Source: Siphlonurus alternatus (taxonomy: Eukaryota; Arthropoda; Insecta; Ephemeroptera; Siphlonuridae). Taken from it: a stretch of DNA of 64,000 bases. The stretch spans positions 33,274,979 to 33,338,978 of the forward strand of contig OX463780.1 of NCBI GenBank assembly GCA_949825025.1, read 5' to 3'. The position numbers and the translations under genes were made by a program. Numbering within the stretch: the first letter of the stretch is position 1; the number at the start of each line of letters is the position of its first letter. A model generated the notes under the pieces. The model had not been told where the DNA came from and did not search any database. It saw only the letters and a list, made by a program, of their open reading frames with translations. This document shows, one piece after another, positions 1 to 12,203 of this stretch.

Positions 1-693
1 AGTAAAAATTTATGTACTTTTCGTGATAAAATTTACTTGTTAATTAAAGTATACAAATAAGTTATGAAAGTGAAGAAATCTATACCATTAACCATGCAAT
101 TTACTCTTGTAAAATGTAACTGACACGTAAACGAAACTTCATTTTCCTCTCTTCTCTTAAACTTTAAAATGAAAACTTTATTGAAACTTAACTTTATTTA
201 CAAAAAATTTATAATTACATCTTTTTTTATATCAAGTTATTTAAAATAACAATTATTATAAAACATAATAATTTTATAAAAATTATACCTTTTTTATTGT
301 AGTAAAGAAAAAAAGAGTCTCTATTTTGCCTTAAAGCAAGACGTTATGTTCTTAACATAGACATGAAAGAGAGACGTGTTTATGTTAGGTTGACAATGCG
401 AAACGTCTCCCGGAGCTGTAGGCACTCCTATTGTACTCACAGTTTGTCCTTTTAAGCACCGAGCTAACTATCTTCATGATCGTCACAGCCTGCTACTTAT
501 ATGCATCATGTAATTAATATTTTGTTAAAAATACCAACAAAAGAAGGATCATTAAAATTAAGTCAGTATAAATTTCCAATTTTAATAATTATATAATAAT
601 ATAAAAAACTAATACTGGAAATTTAATAACTGGTGGATTTAAGAAAACAAAACACTAACGTGCAGTCAAGTTCACTGTCGTCAACAAGTCTGC

Positions 694-720
694 AAAAAAA
701 AAAAAAAAAAAAAAAAAAAA
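694..720. repeat. poly(A) run
   Basis: Uninterrupted A run of about 27 bases in AT-rich DNA. I see no retroposon body next to it. Confidence 0.95.
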
Positions 721-1169
721 GTTCTTCGCTGTATTACAGACAATGGTAAAAGTTTACTGTCAACAGTACCTCTCATTTTTAGATGAAAGAGAATTCTCAT
801 GAACTTTGGAGTCTGAGAAAAAAAAATGTATGACTATACAAATGGGACCATTAGATCCATTACTAAATTTTAAGGCACACAATTTTTTTTAATAGAGCTT
901 TCACTACTTTTTTTGGTGAAGGATGAAAGCCCGAGAGACACATTTTATCATACTCTTTGCAACTATACAGTCATGCATGCATGGTGGAAGTTATATAATA
1001 AATAGAGTTAAAAATATACTGCTTTTAAACAACACAAAATAATAAATATACAGCATAAAATATAAATGGTAGAAAATAAAGAATATAATATACTGGTACA
1101 ATACGTGTTGACTGCAAAATAACAATAAAAACTGTAAAAATGTAAAGTAATATTGCAATATATTTTCTT

Positions 1170-1443
1170 CTAAATTCGCCATAAAATGTTGAAGCAAATA
1201 CTTTGGCCTGAAGGGAAAATAATGTTGCCAGATTTAGAGCATGTTAAAGGGTTTGAGAGAACAACCGCTGGTCCATATGTGCTCTCACATGATATCGAGC
1301 GAGCACCGAGTTCGCTCAGCGTGGCCAGCTTTAGAAGAAGGCGGCCGATTGTTGTTGCACGAACCAATATGGTGTGGCTCAGGGATGACCTCAGAGGCCA
1401 TTCTTCTCTCCAGATAACACGTCCAATATCAACGCTACATTAA
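1170..1443. other. GC-richer island of unknown nature
   Basis: This stretch is clearly richer in G and C than the surrounding DNA and is open in both directions: 85 codons on plus (1186-1443) and 65 codons on minus (1170-1367). Neither translation shows a motif I recognise, and there is no convincing splice context. It could be an unrecognised exon, a degraded mobile element or a small RNA gene. No function is assigned. Confidence 0.3.
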
Positions 1444-2586
1444 ACTTTTGTGATGAAATACGTACACAAAGATGTAATCTTGGCTATCACTCAAGTTTCA
1501 TAAAAAAATATATAAATTTATAAAAAATATCAAATTTGCAACATAAACGTTACAAATATTAAATCTTAAATATGAAAAAATTGTATCAGTAAAAATAAAG
1601 TATTTAATACAAATGAACGAGAAATTTAATTAATGACTTGAGAATACACATACATGGGTGGGAAAGTTACTGATTTTTTTTATTTTGTTTTGTTTCAAAA
1701 CTGAACCCCCCAGTTTTCTTGGTATTGCTAGTCACTATAATAGAGACTTTGTCATTTAAATAATAATAAAATTATACTGAAAATTTGGAACTCGTTACTC
1801 TACAGACATGAACTCGTCCTAAAAAATCTGGAGTGCATCGATCATATGTGTAAAACGATGAAATCTTGTCAATTTTCATTAAATATATTTATAAGCAGAA
1901 AACAAAAACTTGCTGCATGCCATGCTCTATTTTGTACGTATACAGTAAGGGAGTCGAGATGTGAGCTGTGAATATTTTTGTTTATATACTAAGTCATACA
2001 AAATATATTAATATTACTAATTATATGTATATTAATTATTTATATTCTCAGAATAATTATGCTATAAACATAAACATTTTTAATGTAATTATTTTTTAGT
2101 TATACCATATTCATGGCAAAATTTTAGTGTTGAAATAGAAATAGTTATCTCGTGTACTGTTTATTTCATTATAGAAATTAAAAATAAACATTTTCATCAA
2201 CTTGTCATTAAAAGATAAACTATTTTTATGTAATTACAAATTAGCACTTTTGTTTTATATAAATTTTACTTAATAAAATCACAGCAAATTATACTGACTA
2301 AGTTTCTTTTGAGATAATTTTGTGTGTACTATAAAGACTATTTAATTAATTATATCTTATATCTGTTCGTTATTTTTTTTCCTTCTTTTTTAAAACTTTT
2401 TTGTTCCTCGGAACTTTTTTTTCCTTTTTGCCTGCTCACTACTAAGAATTTGCTAACTTTGAAACTTTTTACTAAAATCTCTCTGTATTTATTTTACTTT
2501 TTTTTTCTTCAATTTGTAATTTTTTTATTTCTAAAAAGTTGTGTCCTCGAGCTTGTGCGTCAGTTGTTTTAAATTTGTGGTAACGT

Positions 2587-2744
2587 GCATGGCTTATAAG
2601 TGACCAATATTTTGAATTTAATTACTTCATGTAAATAGTGTAAATAATATTATTAATAATATTAGTAAATTGCAGAAGGCAAACAATATTACTTATTATA
2701 ATTTCTTTTAATTTTGTTGAATAATTGGTCAATACTGCCATGCA
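2587..2744. repeat. Small inverted-repeat element (MITE-like)
   Basis: Arms of about 20 bp face each other. The left arm begins GCATGGCTTATAAGTGACCA. The right arm, read in reverse complement, begins GCATGGCAGTATTGACCA. The interior is AT-rich with no ORF. The arms are imperfect and no target duplication is clear. Confidence 0.5.
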
Positions 2745-3371
2745 TGAGTGTTTATTTTAGTTCATATTATTTTTTATTTAATTAATACACTAATATAAAC
2801 AGACTATATAGTCTATATTTTGAATAGCAATTAAGCAATAAGTTTTTTATTCTATTTATTTTCTATGTCATATTTTGTTTTATATATGTGTTTATATATA
2901 TATGATATATTATGATGTAACAGGCTGTTAATATCATCTGTTATTTTATTTTATATTCTTTTATTATTATTCTCTATTATTCTGTAACTATTATATATAG
3001 TTTGTATGTGTGTTTTATGTGTTCTATTACAGTGTTAATTTATAATGAATATATATTATATTTATAATACTATGTTGTATGTACATTTTTTGTGTTTAAT
3101 AAAAGACTAATAATATTTCAATACAGCATTATATAATTAATTACGATATATCTTATAATAAATAGTTCTATTTTTAATTCATGGATGATGAAAAGCAACG
3201 TTTTGTGTACAAACAGTGGTCGCAACCACAAAGTGAGTGAATTTATTCAGCCACAAGGGACTGACGAAACGAGACAAGGCGGAGGACGAATGTATCTGTC
3301 ATCTCTAGGACGAGTGCCACATGAAAGTAAACAACTGAGTTTTAGTTTGCAAACACAAAAATGATCCTACT

Positions 3372-3372
3372 G

Positions 3373-3456
<84 letters not shown>
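3372..3456. repeat. (CT)n microsatellite
   Basis: Nearly pure CT dinucleotide array of about 85 bases. Confidence 0.97.
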
Positions 3457-3459
<3 letters not shown>

Positions 3460-3979
3460 ATATAGTATACAATACAACATACAAAGCTTTTTAACTTCAT
3501 TTTCCATTCTTGCCGTATTCACTCAAACTATTTCTTTTGATATTAAATATTCTGGTATTTCACTTGACAACGACAAAAAAAAATGCAAAAAAAAAATATA
3601 TATATGTATGAGTTTTTTGTTTGTTTGTTTTATTAAAATGTATTATTTACTTAAAATAAGAAGACAAAAAAATATGGAAGATTTAAATTAACTTTTTATA
3701 AGTACAGCTTCATATAATATTTTTCAAAGTTCTACATTTTGTTTGTTAAAAATTAGCTTCCATATTTTTTTTGTACAGTTGTTTGTTAAATAAATATTTA
3801 AAGTGATAATTTAATCATCACAAAAAATTGCTATATCCTTTCATAGTAAATATTAATAATTTCAAATATTTTTGAAATGAAAAAAAAAAAAAAAAAAAAA
3901 AGGTAATGCTGACATTCTTTATGAAGTAATTAATTTTAAAAACCAAATATGGAAAGAGAATCTGTTCGTAAGTACACTT

Positions 3980-4056
3980 CATTCGAATAAAAATGTCCGA
4001 TCTGGACCATCCGGCAATGTTAAATTATAGCCGGATGATCATTTTTATATGAATGG
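3980..4056. repeat. Short palindrome with inner stem
   Basis: Outer arms CATTCGAATAAAAATG and CATTTTTATATGAATG surround an inner TCCGGC/GCCGGA stem. Just left of it (3962) is CTGTTCGTAAGTACAC, which resembles the terminus of the element at 11359-11479. This may be a degraded relative of that family. Confidence 0.5.
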
Positions 4057-7000
4057 ACGTATCAAATGATAATTAAGAGTAAAGATGGATCTTATCTTCC
4101 CATTGAATTTATTGCGTACTAACCTTAGCATCACCAAGGTCTTATTTGTACCACGCATTACCGGGGGGAGGGGGGAGATTTCAAACGAATCGTTAAATCC
4201 ATATACTGATTTTTTTAAAGTTTTTCTCACTGATTTTTTTTTTTTTTTTTGCGGACATACATTGCTTAGAAGATATAAGAAGATTACTAATGTTTTCAGA
4301 TTTTTTCGAACGTTCTTTTACACCTTTTTTCCGCTTTAAAACAGTTGTAGGTAGTTCCGACCCCCCCTCGTTGGTAAAGCTAAATTTACGATCAGACATA
4401 ATATATAGGGAATTTTTAAAAAAATAAAGTAGATTTTTTGTTTTGGTTTCATTAATATAGTGAAGGTTTGAGTCATTAACCTCACATTACTCACATTGTT
4501 CGCAGTGAAATTAAATATTAAATCATAAATAAGTAGAAAACATTTAAATAATAAGAAAATTATTATCTGATTTTTTTAATGAAAGATTAATACTAGATTT
4601 TGATTTTCCTTATTAAATTATTCACTGTGTAAATAATTTAGCAGGGGAAACAAATGTTATTTGATTATTTTACTAAAATTAAAACGTTACGTATAACTTA
4701 AATTATTATTTAATTACCTATTTGATTCGATTTGGCAAAAATGATTGGTAGAGGGATAAATTGAGAAAAAAAAAGATAAATCTTAAATGACAATATCACA
4801 TTCCTGTTACCAATATTCATCGATTTTAAATTTAACTGTAATCTCTAAATATTTTTATTATATATTTGAATGTTTTCTTTTTAGTTAAAAATGATATTGA
4901 AAGACTAATATGAATAATCAAAATTTTTTAAACTATATAAACTTTTTTAATTTTAACAATCTGTTATATATTTTTACAAATACAAAGAAAATCTCGTCGT
5001 CGTCGTAATTTTACAAGCTCCTTTTGTAATCGGTTTTTCAACCCTTCATTACTCGTTCAATAATCCATCATCACAAAGTTTTGCCGGCGCTGATTTTCTA
5101 TTATAACTTGATGAGGCTTGCTTAGCTTCTAGGAGGAGTAGAGGAAGTAGTAGGAAGGGGATGGACTTGATAACAGTGGAAGGAAGGTAAACCTGTAGAG
5201 TCCACCATCATATATTTTTTGGTAATCTCCAAAAAACTTTGTAGACATAATCAAATAATCAACGAAACAAACAACCAAGTTGTGGAAGAAAAAAGTTTTT
5301 TTTTTTAATTTAAAACTTTTTTACAACATTTCTTTTTTTTTTTATAATTGAATTAGTATCTTTTATGATTATTTTCATCAACATATATTTTTTAAACATC
5401 AGAAACAGACATGAAAATATGAAGATTACTTAATATTATAAGAATAATTCGCCTTGTTTAGCACCAAAATGGAGGTGAAACCATTGCCATTGCTGCATAA
5501 AATATATTATATATTTCAATTTTTAATTACATTTTATTTTTTTATGATGATTATTTTGTAATGTTATTAAGTTTCATACATCCTGGTTAAAATGCAACTT
5601 CAATATAAAAATATAATTTAAATTTATCCCAACTATTCTGTAAATCAAATTATACCCATGAATATTACTCTGAAATAATAATATATTTATAATGTATATA
5701 CTGTATATATATAATTTTATATAATCAAACGGTTTTATAAATAAATGTATGTACTTTTTGTATCTATAAATTAAATTTGACCCTTTTCTGGTATTTTTCT
5801 TCTTTTATTAAGAGAGACGAATTAAGGTACTTTTTATATTACAAACCGTACCTTGTAAAATAAGTTTTAAAGGAAAATGCGTACGTGTATCTCTATAACG
5901 AAGAAAGTTTTTACTTCATAACTAGAAACATTTTGCTGTATTCGCAATTTATAGAATGACTACAATTATAGTTGCTGAGCTTTGTAAAAGGTGCTTTCTC
6001 AATTAATTTCTTCAAGAAATGATTTGCACTATAATCCTTTCTTTTTTATATGGAACTGCAGAAGTCAATAAATATCGGAAGAAGATAAAGTGTAAGAGCA
6101 GAGAGAACTGTTAAAAATATAGCATGCGCTTCTAAATATATGTAATATGTACGCATTGTATTTTCACTTTAGCAAATGAAAGTTTAAGTGGCAACAGAAA
6201 ATTTACAGAGTGCTGTAATTATTATTTTTTTAAAGTTATTTTAGATAAAAAAATCAAAAAGCAAAGATTCCTATTTAAAATAATATTTCAGCGTGTTCTA
6301 TGATAATATTTTTATGACGTCAGAGGCTTACGTTAAAAAATCTTAAATTTACTCTTTTCATGCTTGGAATAAAAAAAATCTAGAATGTAAAGTTTCAAAG
6401 TTGACGTCATGATTCCCTCAATCAATGAAAATTTATCGCGCTGTGACATTTTTTTCATGATCCCTATTTTTTAACCAAGCGGTATTTTTTTCCCCCGACA
6501 GTGCCCTGTTCTAATGAAGACAAAAAAATATTCAAGATTTTGTGCATTATATAATCAGTGAACAAAAATAAAAATCTTCCAACAAACCTTACTGTATCGT
6601 ACGCATTTATGTAAGAATGATGATGGGCACCAAGCCGTGTACCGTCTCATTATAAGATTTGTTATTATGTACTTAATTTTACTTTTAAATAGTTTCCATT
6701 TCATCCTTGCGGGTAATTAACCAGAACTAAAAACATGGCCATAAATGGTTCAAGTAAAGTTTACATTTCACATTACATTAATTAATAAGAAATACTGTAC
6801 GTGAAACTATAAGTTGTATGCCTACAAGGCCGAAAGGGATACTTTATAATGAGAAAATTATATACGTCGTGACACCTGAAACGTTACAAACCTTATTTGT
6901 TGATAAAACAGAAAGAAAGGAGGTGTAATTTTAGGATTAGTTATAAGAAAATATGCTCGAGAAATTCTTACAAATGATTTTTAATTTTACCGCCTGCTTG

Positions 7001-7536
7001 AAAACGCACTAACAAACAGGGTATGCATGTGTAACATTCGCGTTACCTCGAAGTGTATGTTATATGAGTAGTGCACCGTATAATCAGTTTTCATAGGATA
7101 TGACAAGTCATGCAGTCAGCGGTGATATTTCCTACATATTTTTATTGGTCATATATTACTCATATTACTAAAACAGATCAACCAAAATCTGTAATCTTAT
7201 CGATTGATATAGCTAAACAAATTATATTCTTCAAGACCCAATGTTACTATTTAATTATTATTTCAATACAATTAAGTACATGTTAATTGTTTTTTTTAAT
7301 ATAGATCTTATTGCAAATCTTAAAACTTGGCGTTGACATTACCTGTTTGAACTTATACCTTGCACAGGACACGAAGCCTAAGGCTGGAGGTAATAAGCAG
7401 CTCTGATTCTGATATGCAATTACTTGAGCATCATTGCCAGCCGCAACCTCGCATGACATTCTCACCCTGTCGCGTGGTTTCGTTCTGTCACACAGAAATA
7501 TATCACCTTTAATAATGAACATTTAAGAGGGTATCC

Positions 7537-10500
7537 GGAAAACTCGGTGCAGGAAAACTCGGTGCAGGAAAACTCGGTGCAATTTCAACAAGCTAGGAAA
7601 ACTCGGTGCACGGTAAACTCGGAGCACGGAAAACTGGGAGCACCGCTAGGAAAACTCGGAGCATCGCATATATTGCAAGATCCCTATACTAGTATATGGA
7701 TTTTGGAATATGTATATTAGCATAAAAATAATAAAATATAACAAAAATCGAACACATGTAATTGTCTTGTTGCCTTCATACAAAAAAATTATTGGAGGGC
7801 TTAAATACTATGAATATCACTAATTCTATATTAAATTATATAATACAATTTATAAATAATTCAAATAATTTCATTATTTAATTAATATTTATTGTAAATA
7901 AAGGAAAAATTTAAGTGCTTTCATAGAAGGAACAGCGGTACAGCAATTTTTTGTCCATAATGTCCATATAACTTTATGAGAACAATTACATTCTTATATC
8001 AATTTTCATTTTTATTTGTTATATGACATTATATATATTATCATTAACACATTGAAAAAAAAAATCTAATATTACATATTGCATAAATGTGAAGAAATAT
8101 ATTTTTATTTAATTAAAGGGAAAGGAAAATAAATACGGGGCATTCACAAAGTCTTAAAGGCCTTATGAACCTTTGCACAATATTAAGCACACAGTAAGCT
8201 TTGCTTCAGTGTGATTCGGCTGCATAAAATTTTTTGTTTCAGCAGCACAAATATCAGAGATAATAGCCGATGAAAAGGAACCTGTGACGTCACTCACGCT
8301 CATTCAGCGGCGACAATATAGGGAAATCCCTGCAAAAGGTAGGTTCACTCCCGCTGCAACCATGGCCACAATTTTACTTCCGAAATTTTGAAACTTTACC
8401 AGGGCAGTCTTGATAGTATTTGTCAAATAGTCTGAAAGATTTTTTTTGATGACATTCATACAAACCGAGTTATTGCGGTAGAAAGAGGAGCGAAAATGTT
8501 GTATTGGAAAACAATGTTAAATTTTTAGCTTATCTTGCTACCGCAATAACTCCGTTTCTATGAATGTCATCATAAAAAATCTTTCAAGCTATTTGAAAAA
8601 TACTATCAAGACTACCCTGGTAAAGTTTCAAAATTCCAGAAGTAAAATTGTGGCCGTGGCTGCAGCGGGAGTGAACCTATCTTTTGCAGGGATTTCCCTA
8701 TATTGTCGCCGCTGAATGAGCGTGAGTGACGTCACAGGTTCCTTTTCATCGGCTATTATCTCTGATATTTGTGCTACTGAAACAAAAAAAAATATGCAGC
8801 CGAATCACACTGAAGCAAAGCTAACCGTGTACTTAATACTGTGAAAAGGTTCAGAAGGCCTTTAAGACCACATTTAGGGCTCGATAATTTAAGACCAGAA
8901 ATTTTGGGTCTAAAAAGCATGCATAAAATCGGGCTTTAAATTATCGAGCCCTAAATGTGGCCTTAGGACTTTGTGAATGCCTCTTAATCATGTTTTATAC
9001 ATGATGACGATTAATCATTATAATTTTATATAATATACATGCAATGCTGAAAAATAGGGAATGGTAATAAATTGTAATAATATTGAAATACTTTCAACCG
9101 AACATTATTTTATGGCGTTCAAACGTTGTCAACAAGTTTCTTTACTACCTGGATTGAAAAAAACAGGTAGCAGGTAAGAGGTAATTAGTGCACGTGCACT
9201 TGAACAATGGGGCGAGGCGCAGCCCAATAACTTTCATGGGCTAAGGGTCACCCAGCCTATGACTATGTGGAGGATGTGGCCCACAACATCTCCTACTAGG
9301 CACCTAGTACTGACCCCTCCCCTCTCCCCTCATTTCCGGCTATGGTGTGGATTTTGTTTCTATTTATAGCTTTGCATTTAATTATATAGATTACAATAAG
9401 ATAATTATGTATTATTTTGTACAATTTAAGCATCAATTTTTAAGTAGACGAACATTATTTCCTATGTGATATTTTAGCTTATGTGATCAATGTAAATAAC
9501 AGTATGTTTATATAAAATAAAACACTTTTATTGTGAAATTTTTTTCCGTATTATTGCGTTAATTAGTATATAATACAATAGTCAATACCTATACCAGTTT
9601 TAAAATTTATTATTTAGAAAAGTATGCATGAATTTAGTTAAGAATTTAAAAGTAAATTTATAGCAGCACATCGTATGTAAACATTTTTAAAAAAGTATTT
9701 AATTTATGTGAAAATGCATTTTGTTGAACCTAATATACTGTATTTACATATAAATTTATATGCAATGCAAATTTATTTTAATTAAAAATTAGATAAAAGA
9801 ATAAAATATCTATATAGATGAATTACGGCTCAAGGCAGCAAAATATTATGTTAAAGTTAAATAAGAATTGGTAAGAATAAGAATTGTATAATCACAGATG
9901 CAACTATTCTACTTCATTGCATGCACAGCTTTATATATAAAAAAATTTAAAAAAAAATTAAAATAAAAATATATATATAATATACATATTATATATATAA
10001 ATAAAAATTAGAAAGATATCAAGTAAAGTTTCAAGAGATACATTACATATATATAATATATAGCAAAAAATTTCAACTGTATGTTGTTTTAAAAGGGTTA
10101 TTGTCACTAATTTTAGGAGATGGTGAATCACTCTGAAAATATTACATGTATAGTAAACCTTCCTTACATTATAACATAAATATTCAGCAAAAAGAAAAAA
10201 AAAATGAAGCAAAAGTCAATCTAGTTTTTGAGATATATCAGGATATAAATAATGAGAATATCATTGGAAATCTGGCGGCCATTTTCAAATCAAGTCAAAT
10301 CAGCATCTTTTTCAACTAAAAACCATCTCAAAAACTGGACTAAATAATTACTTTCTTTACTTCAGAAAGTGAACAGTCATTTTGTTATCTATGTTCTGAT
10401 CTAAATTTTATAATTTTTTACCATCAAAAAATAATTACACAAATAATTACAATTCTTAAAAAATTATCATGGCAAATACACAATTTATAAATATTTATAA

Positions 10501-10773
10501 GCCCTAGAGAACAATTATTAAGAATAAATTACGATATAGTGATGCTCCTCATAATATTTAATTAAGTCCCCTGTAACTTTTGTGTTTGGAGGCGACAATA
10601 TAGCTGGTTATATATAATATATACGATATTTTATAATATATGCGATGCTCCGAGTTTTCCTAGCGGTGCTCCCAGTTTTCCGTGCTCCGAGTTTACCGTG
10701 CACCGAGTTTTCCTAGCTTGTTGAAATTGCTCCGAGTTTTCCTGCACCGAGTTTTCCTGCACCGAGTTTTCCT
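7537..10773. mobile_element. 3.2 kb element with long terminal inverted repeats of iterated 16-mers
   Basis: The left end (7537 to about 7675) and the right end (about 10637 to 10773) are reverse complements over roughly 137 bp with very few differences. Each end is built from repeated variants of the word AGGAAAACTCGGTGCA. In matching order, both ends carry direct copies, the spacer ATTTCAACAAGCTAGG, then the variants ACGGTAAACTCGGAGC and ACGGAAAACTGGGAGC. The interior has no transposase-like ORF, so it looks non-autonomous. It carries a second, nested fold-back (8139-8981). The octamer TTTAAGAG occurs just outside both ends in the same orientation, but several bases away from the repeat borders, so a target duplication is uncertain. 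I cannot assign a superfamily; subterminal repeats of this style are known from several DNA transposon groups. Confidence 0.8.
8139..8981. mobile_element. 843 bp fold-back element nested in the 7.5-10.8 kb element
   Basis: The two halves are reverse complements over almost the full length. Termini are GGCATTCACAAAGTC and its complement. The arms share GTGACGTCACTCACGCTCAT (palindromic CRE-like core) and a stretch on AGGGAAATCCCTGCAAAAG. Near the right end lies a second, smaller palindrome (about 8870-8960) around CTCGATAATTTAAGACC. There is no ORF of note. This structure would form a very long hairpin as RNA or single-stranded DNA and is typical of a fold-back or MITE family. Confidence 0.85.
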
Positions 10774-11358
10774 ACAATCTTTAAGAGTCTTGGAGAACTT
10801 AAGGGACCACCTTCTGGTGGCTTAGTAAATGGTGAATTACTCAGAAAATTTTAGCAAACCTTTCTCACATGGTATTACCATTTTTAAAAGAAAAACAAAC
10901 AAAATGTATCCAGACTAGTTTTTTTTAGCTATATCCAGTAGTTAACACGGAAGGAAATTGAAAATCAATTTCACGATGAAAAACAATAAAAAATTCCAGA
11001 CTTTTAATTCAGTACATACATTAATAATCACTTTGCTCTTTAATTTCAAGTGTAAAAAATGTTTTATGTTTGCCATTTGGGAAAGATAAGTACACTACTC
11101 ATAATCCTACATCTTTTTATGCGAGTTGTTAAATTGATTTTATAATATATCATCATAATTTTGTTATATTTTGTTATCAATGAAAAGAAATATCAATATT
11201 GTACCCCAGACGTATCCACAATCGATAATATAAACGTTCAAAATATAAAAGCAATCCACCAACTTTAAGGAAAATTATTTGTGACACTTTTGCACTTGCA
11301 AAAATTCATGATTTATAAAAATTTTATAAATATCAAATTAGCTAATATCATAAGATTA

Positions 11359-11479
11359 GGTCTGTTCGTAAATACACAATCAGAAAGAATCGATTGTTTG
11401 TGATGAACTTTATTTTCCATGTACAGAAGGTTCATCACAAATAATCGATTCTTTCTGATTGTGTATTTACGAACAGACC
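11359..11479. mobile_element. 121 bp hairpin MITE with TA target duplication
   Basis: A near-perfect palindrome with termini GGTCTGTTCGTAAATACAC and complement, arms of about 50 bp and a short loop. It is flanked by TA on both sides (11357-11358 and 11480-11481), as expected for Tc1/mariner-type insertion. It has no coding capacity. Confidence 0.8.
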
Positions 11480-12164
11480 TAATATCTTTCACACGACTGA
11501 TTTTAAAATTACAAAAATGGTTTTAAATTTAAGTTTTACGGCACAGCTCATAATATATAGCGTCCTGAGCGGAAGAAGAAATTAATTTGTTTTACCCTAG
11601 AATCTCAATTGAAAAATAAACGTTTTGCAGTACACGTACACTTAAAGACATGTATTGCTTGACGAAGCTTTTTTAATATGGAAGCACCATAATGTTACTT
11701 GTTGTATTTATTTCGTTTAAAATATAGAATTAAATATATAATGCTATAAATAATATTTTACAACTATTAATTGTAAAGTGATAAATCGTCAGTTTGGATT
11801 TAGGAGACTGTATAATATTAATAATACTAATAAAAAAACTGACTAAAACCAAGACTTCGTTCCTGTTGCTTTGTGAATGCTCAATTTTCAATAAAAAAAT
11901 TACGATTTTACATTTTCAATATTCAGCGATAAGAGAAAGTATTTACTGCAGTTTTACAAAAAAATATTAAAAACTAAAACTATTCTTTTAACACGAAGTG
12001 AAATTTTAAAGTTTTTCATGGGGAATTAACTAGTATTAACAGCGTTGGTAAATTTAATTCTATTTTATATAAATTCACGTCTACATGACAATGAAACAAA
12101 TTTAATAAAATTGATAACAATTTAATTATTTCAATAAACTTTATTCAATAAAAAAATATGGCTG

Positions 12165-12166
<2 letters not shown>

Positions 12167-12201
<35 letters not shown>
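12167..12201. repeat. poly(A) run
   Basis: Pure A run of about 35 bases. No clear retroposon body lies upstream. Confidence 0.95.
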
Positions 12202-12203
<2 letters not shown>

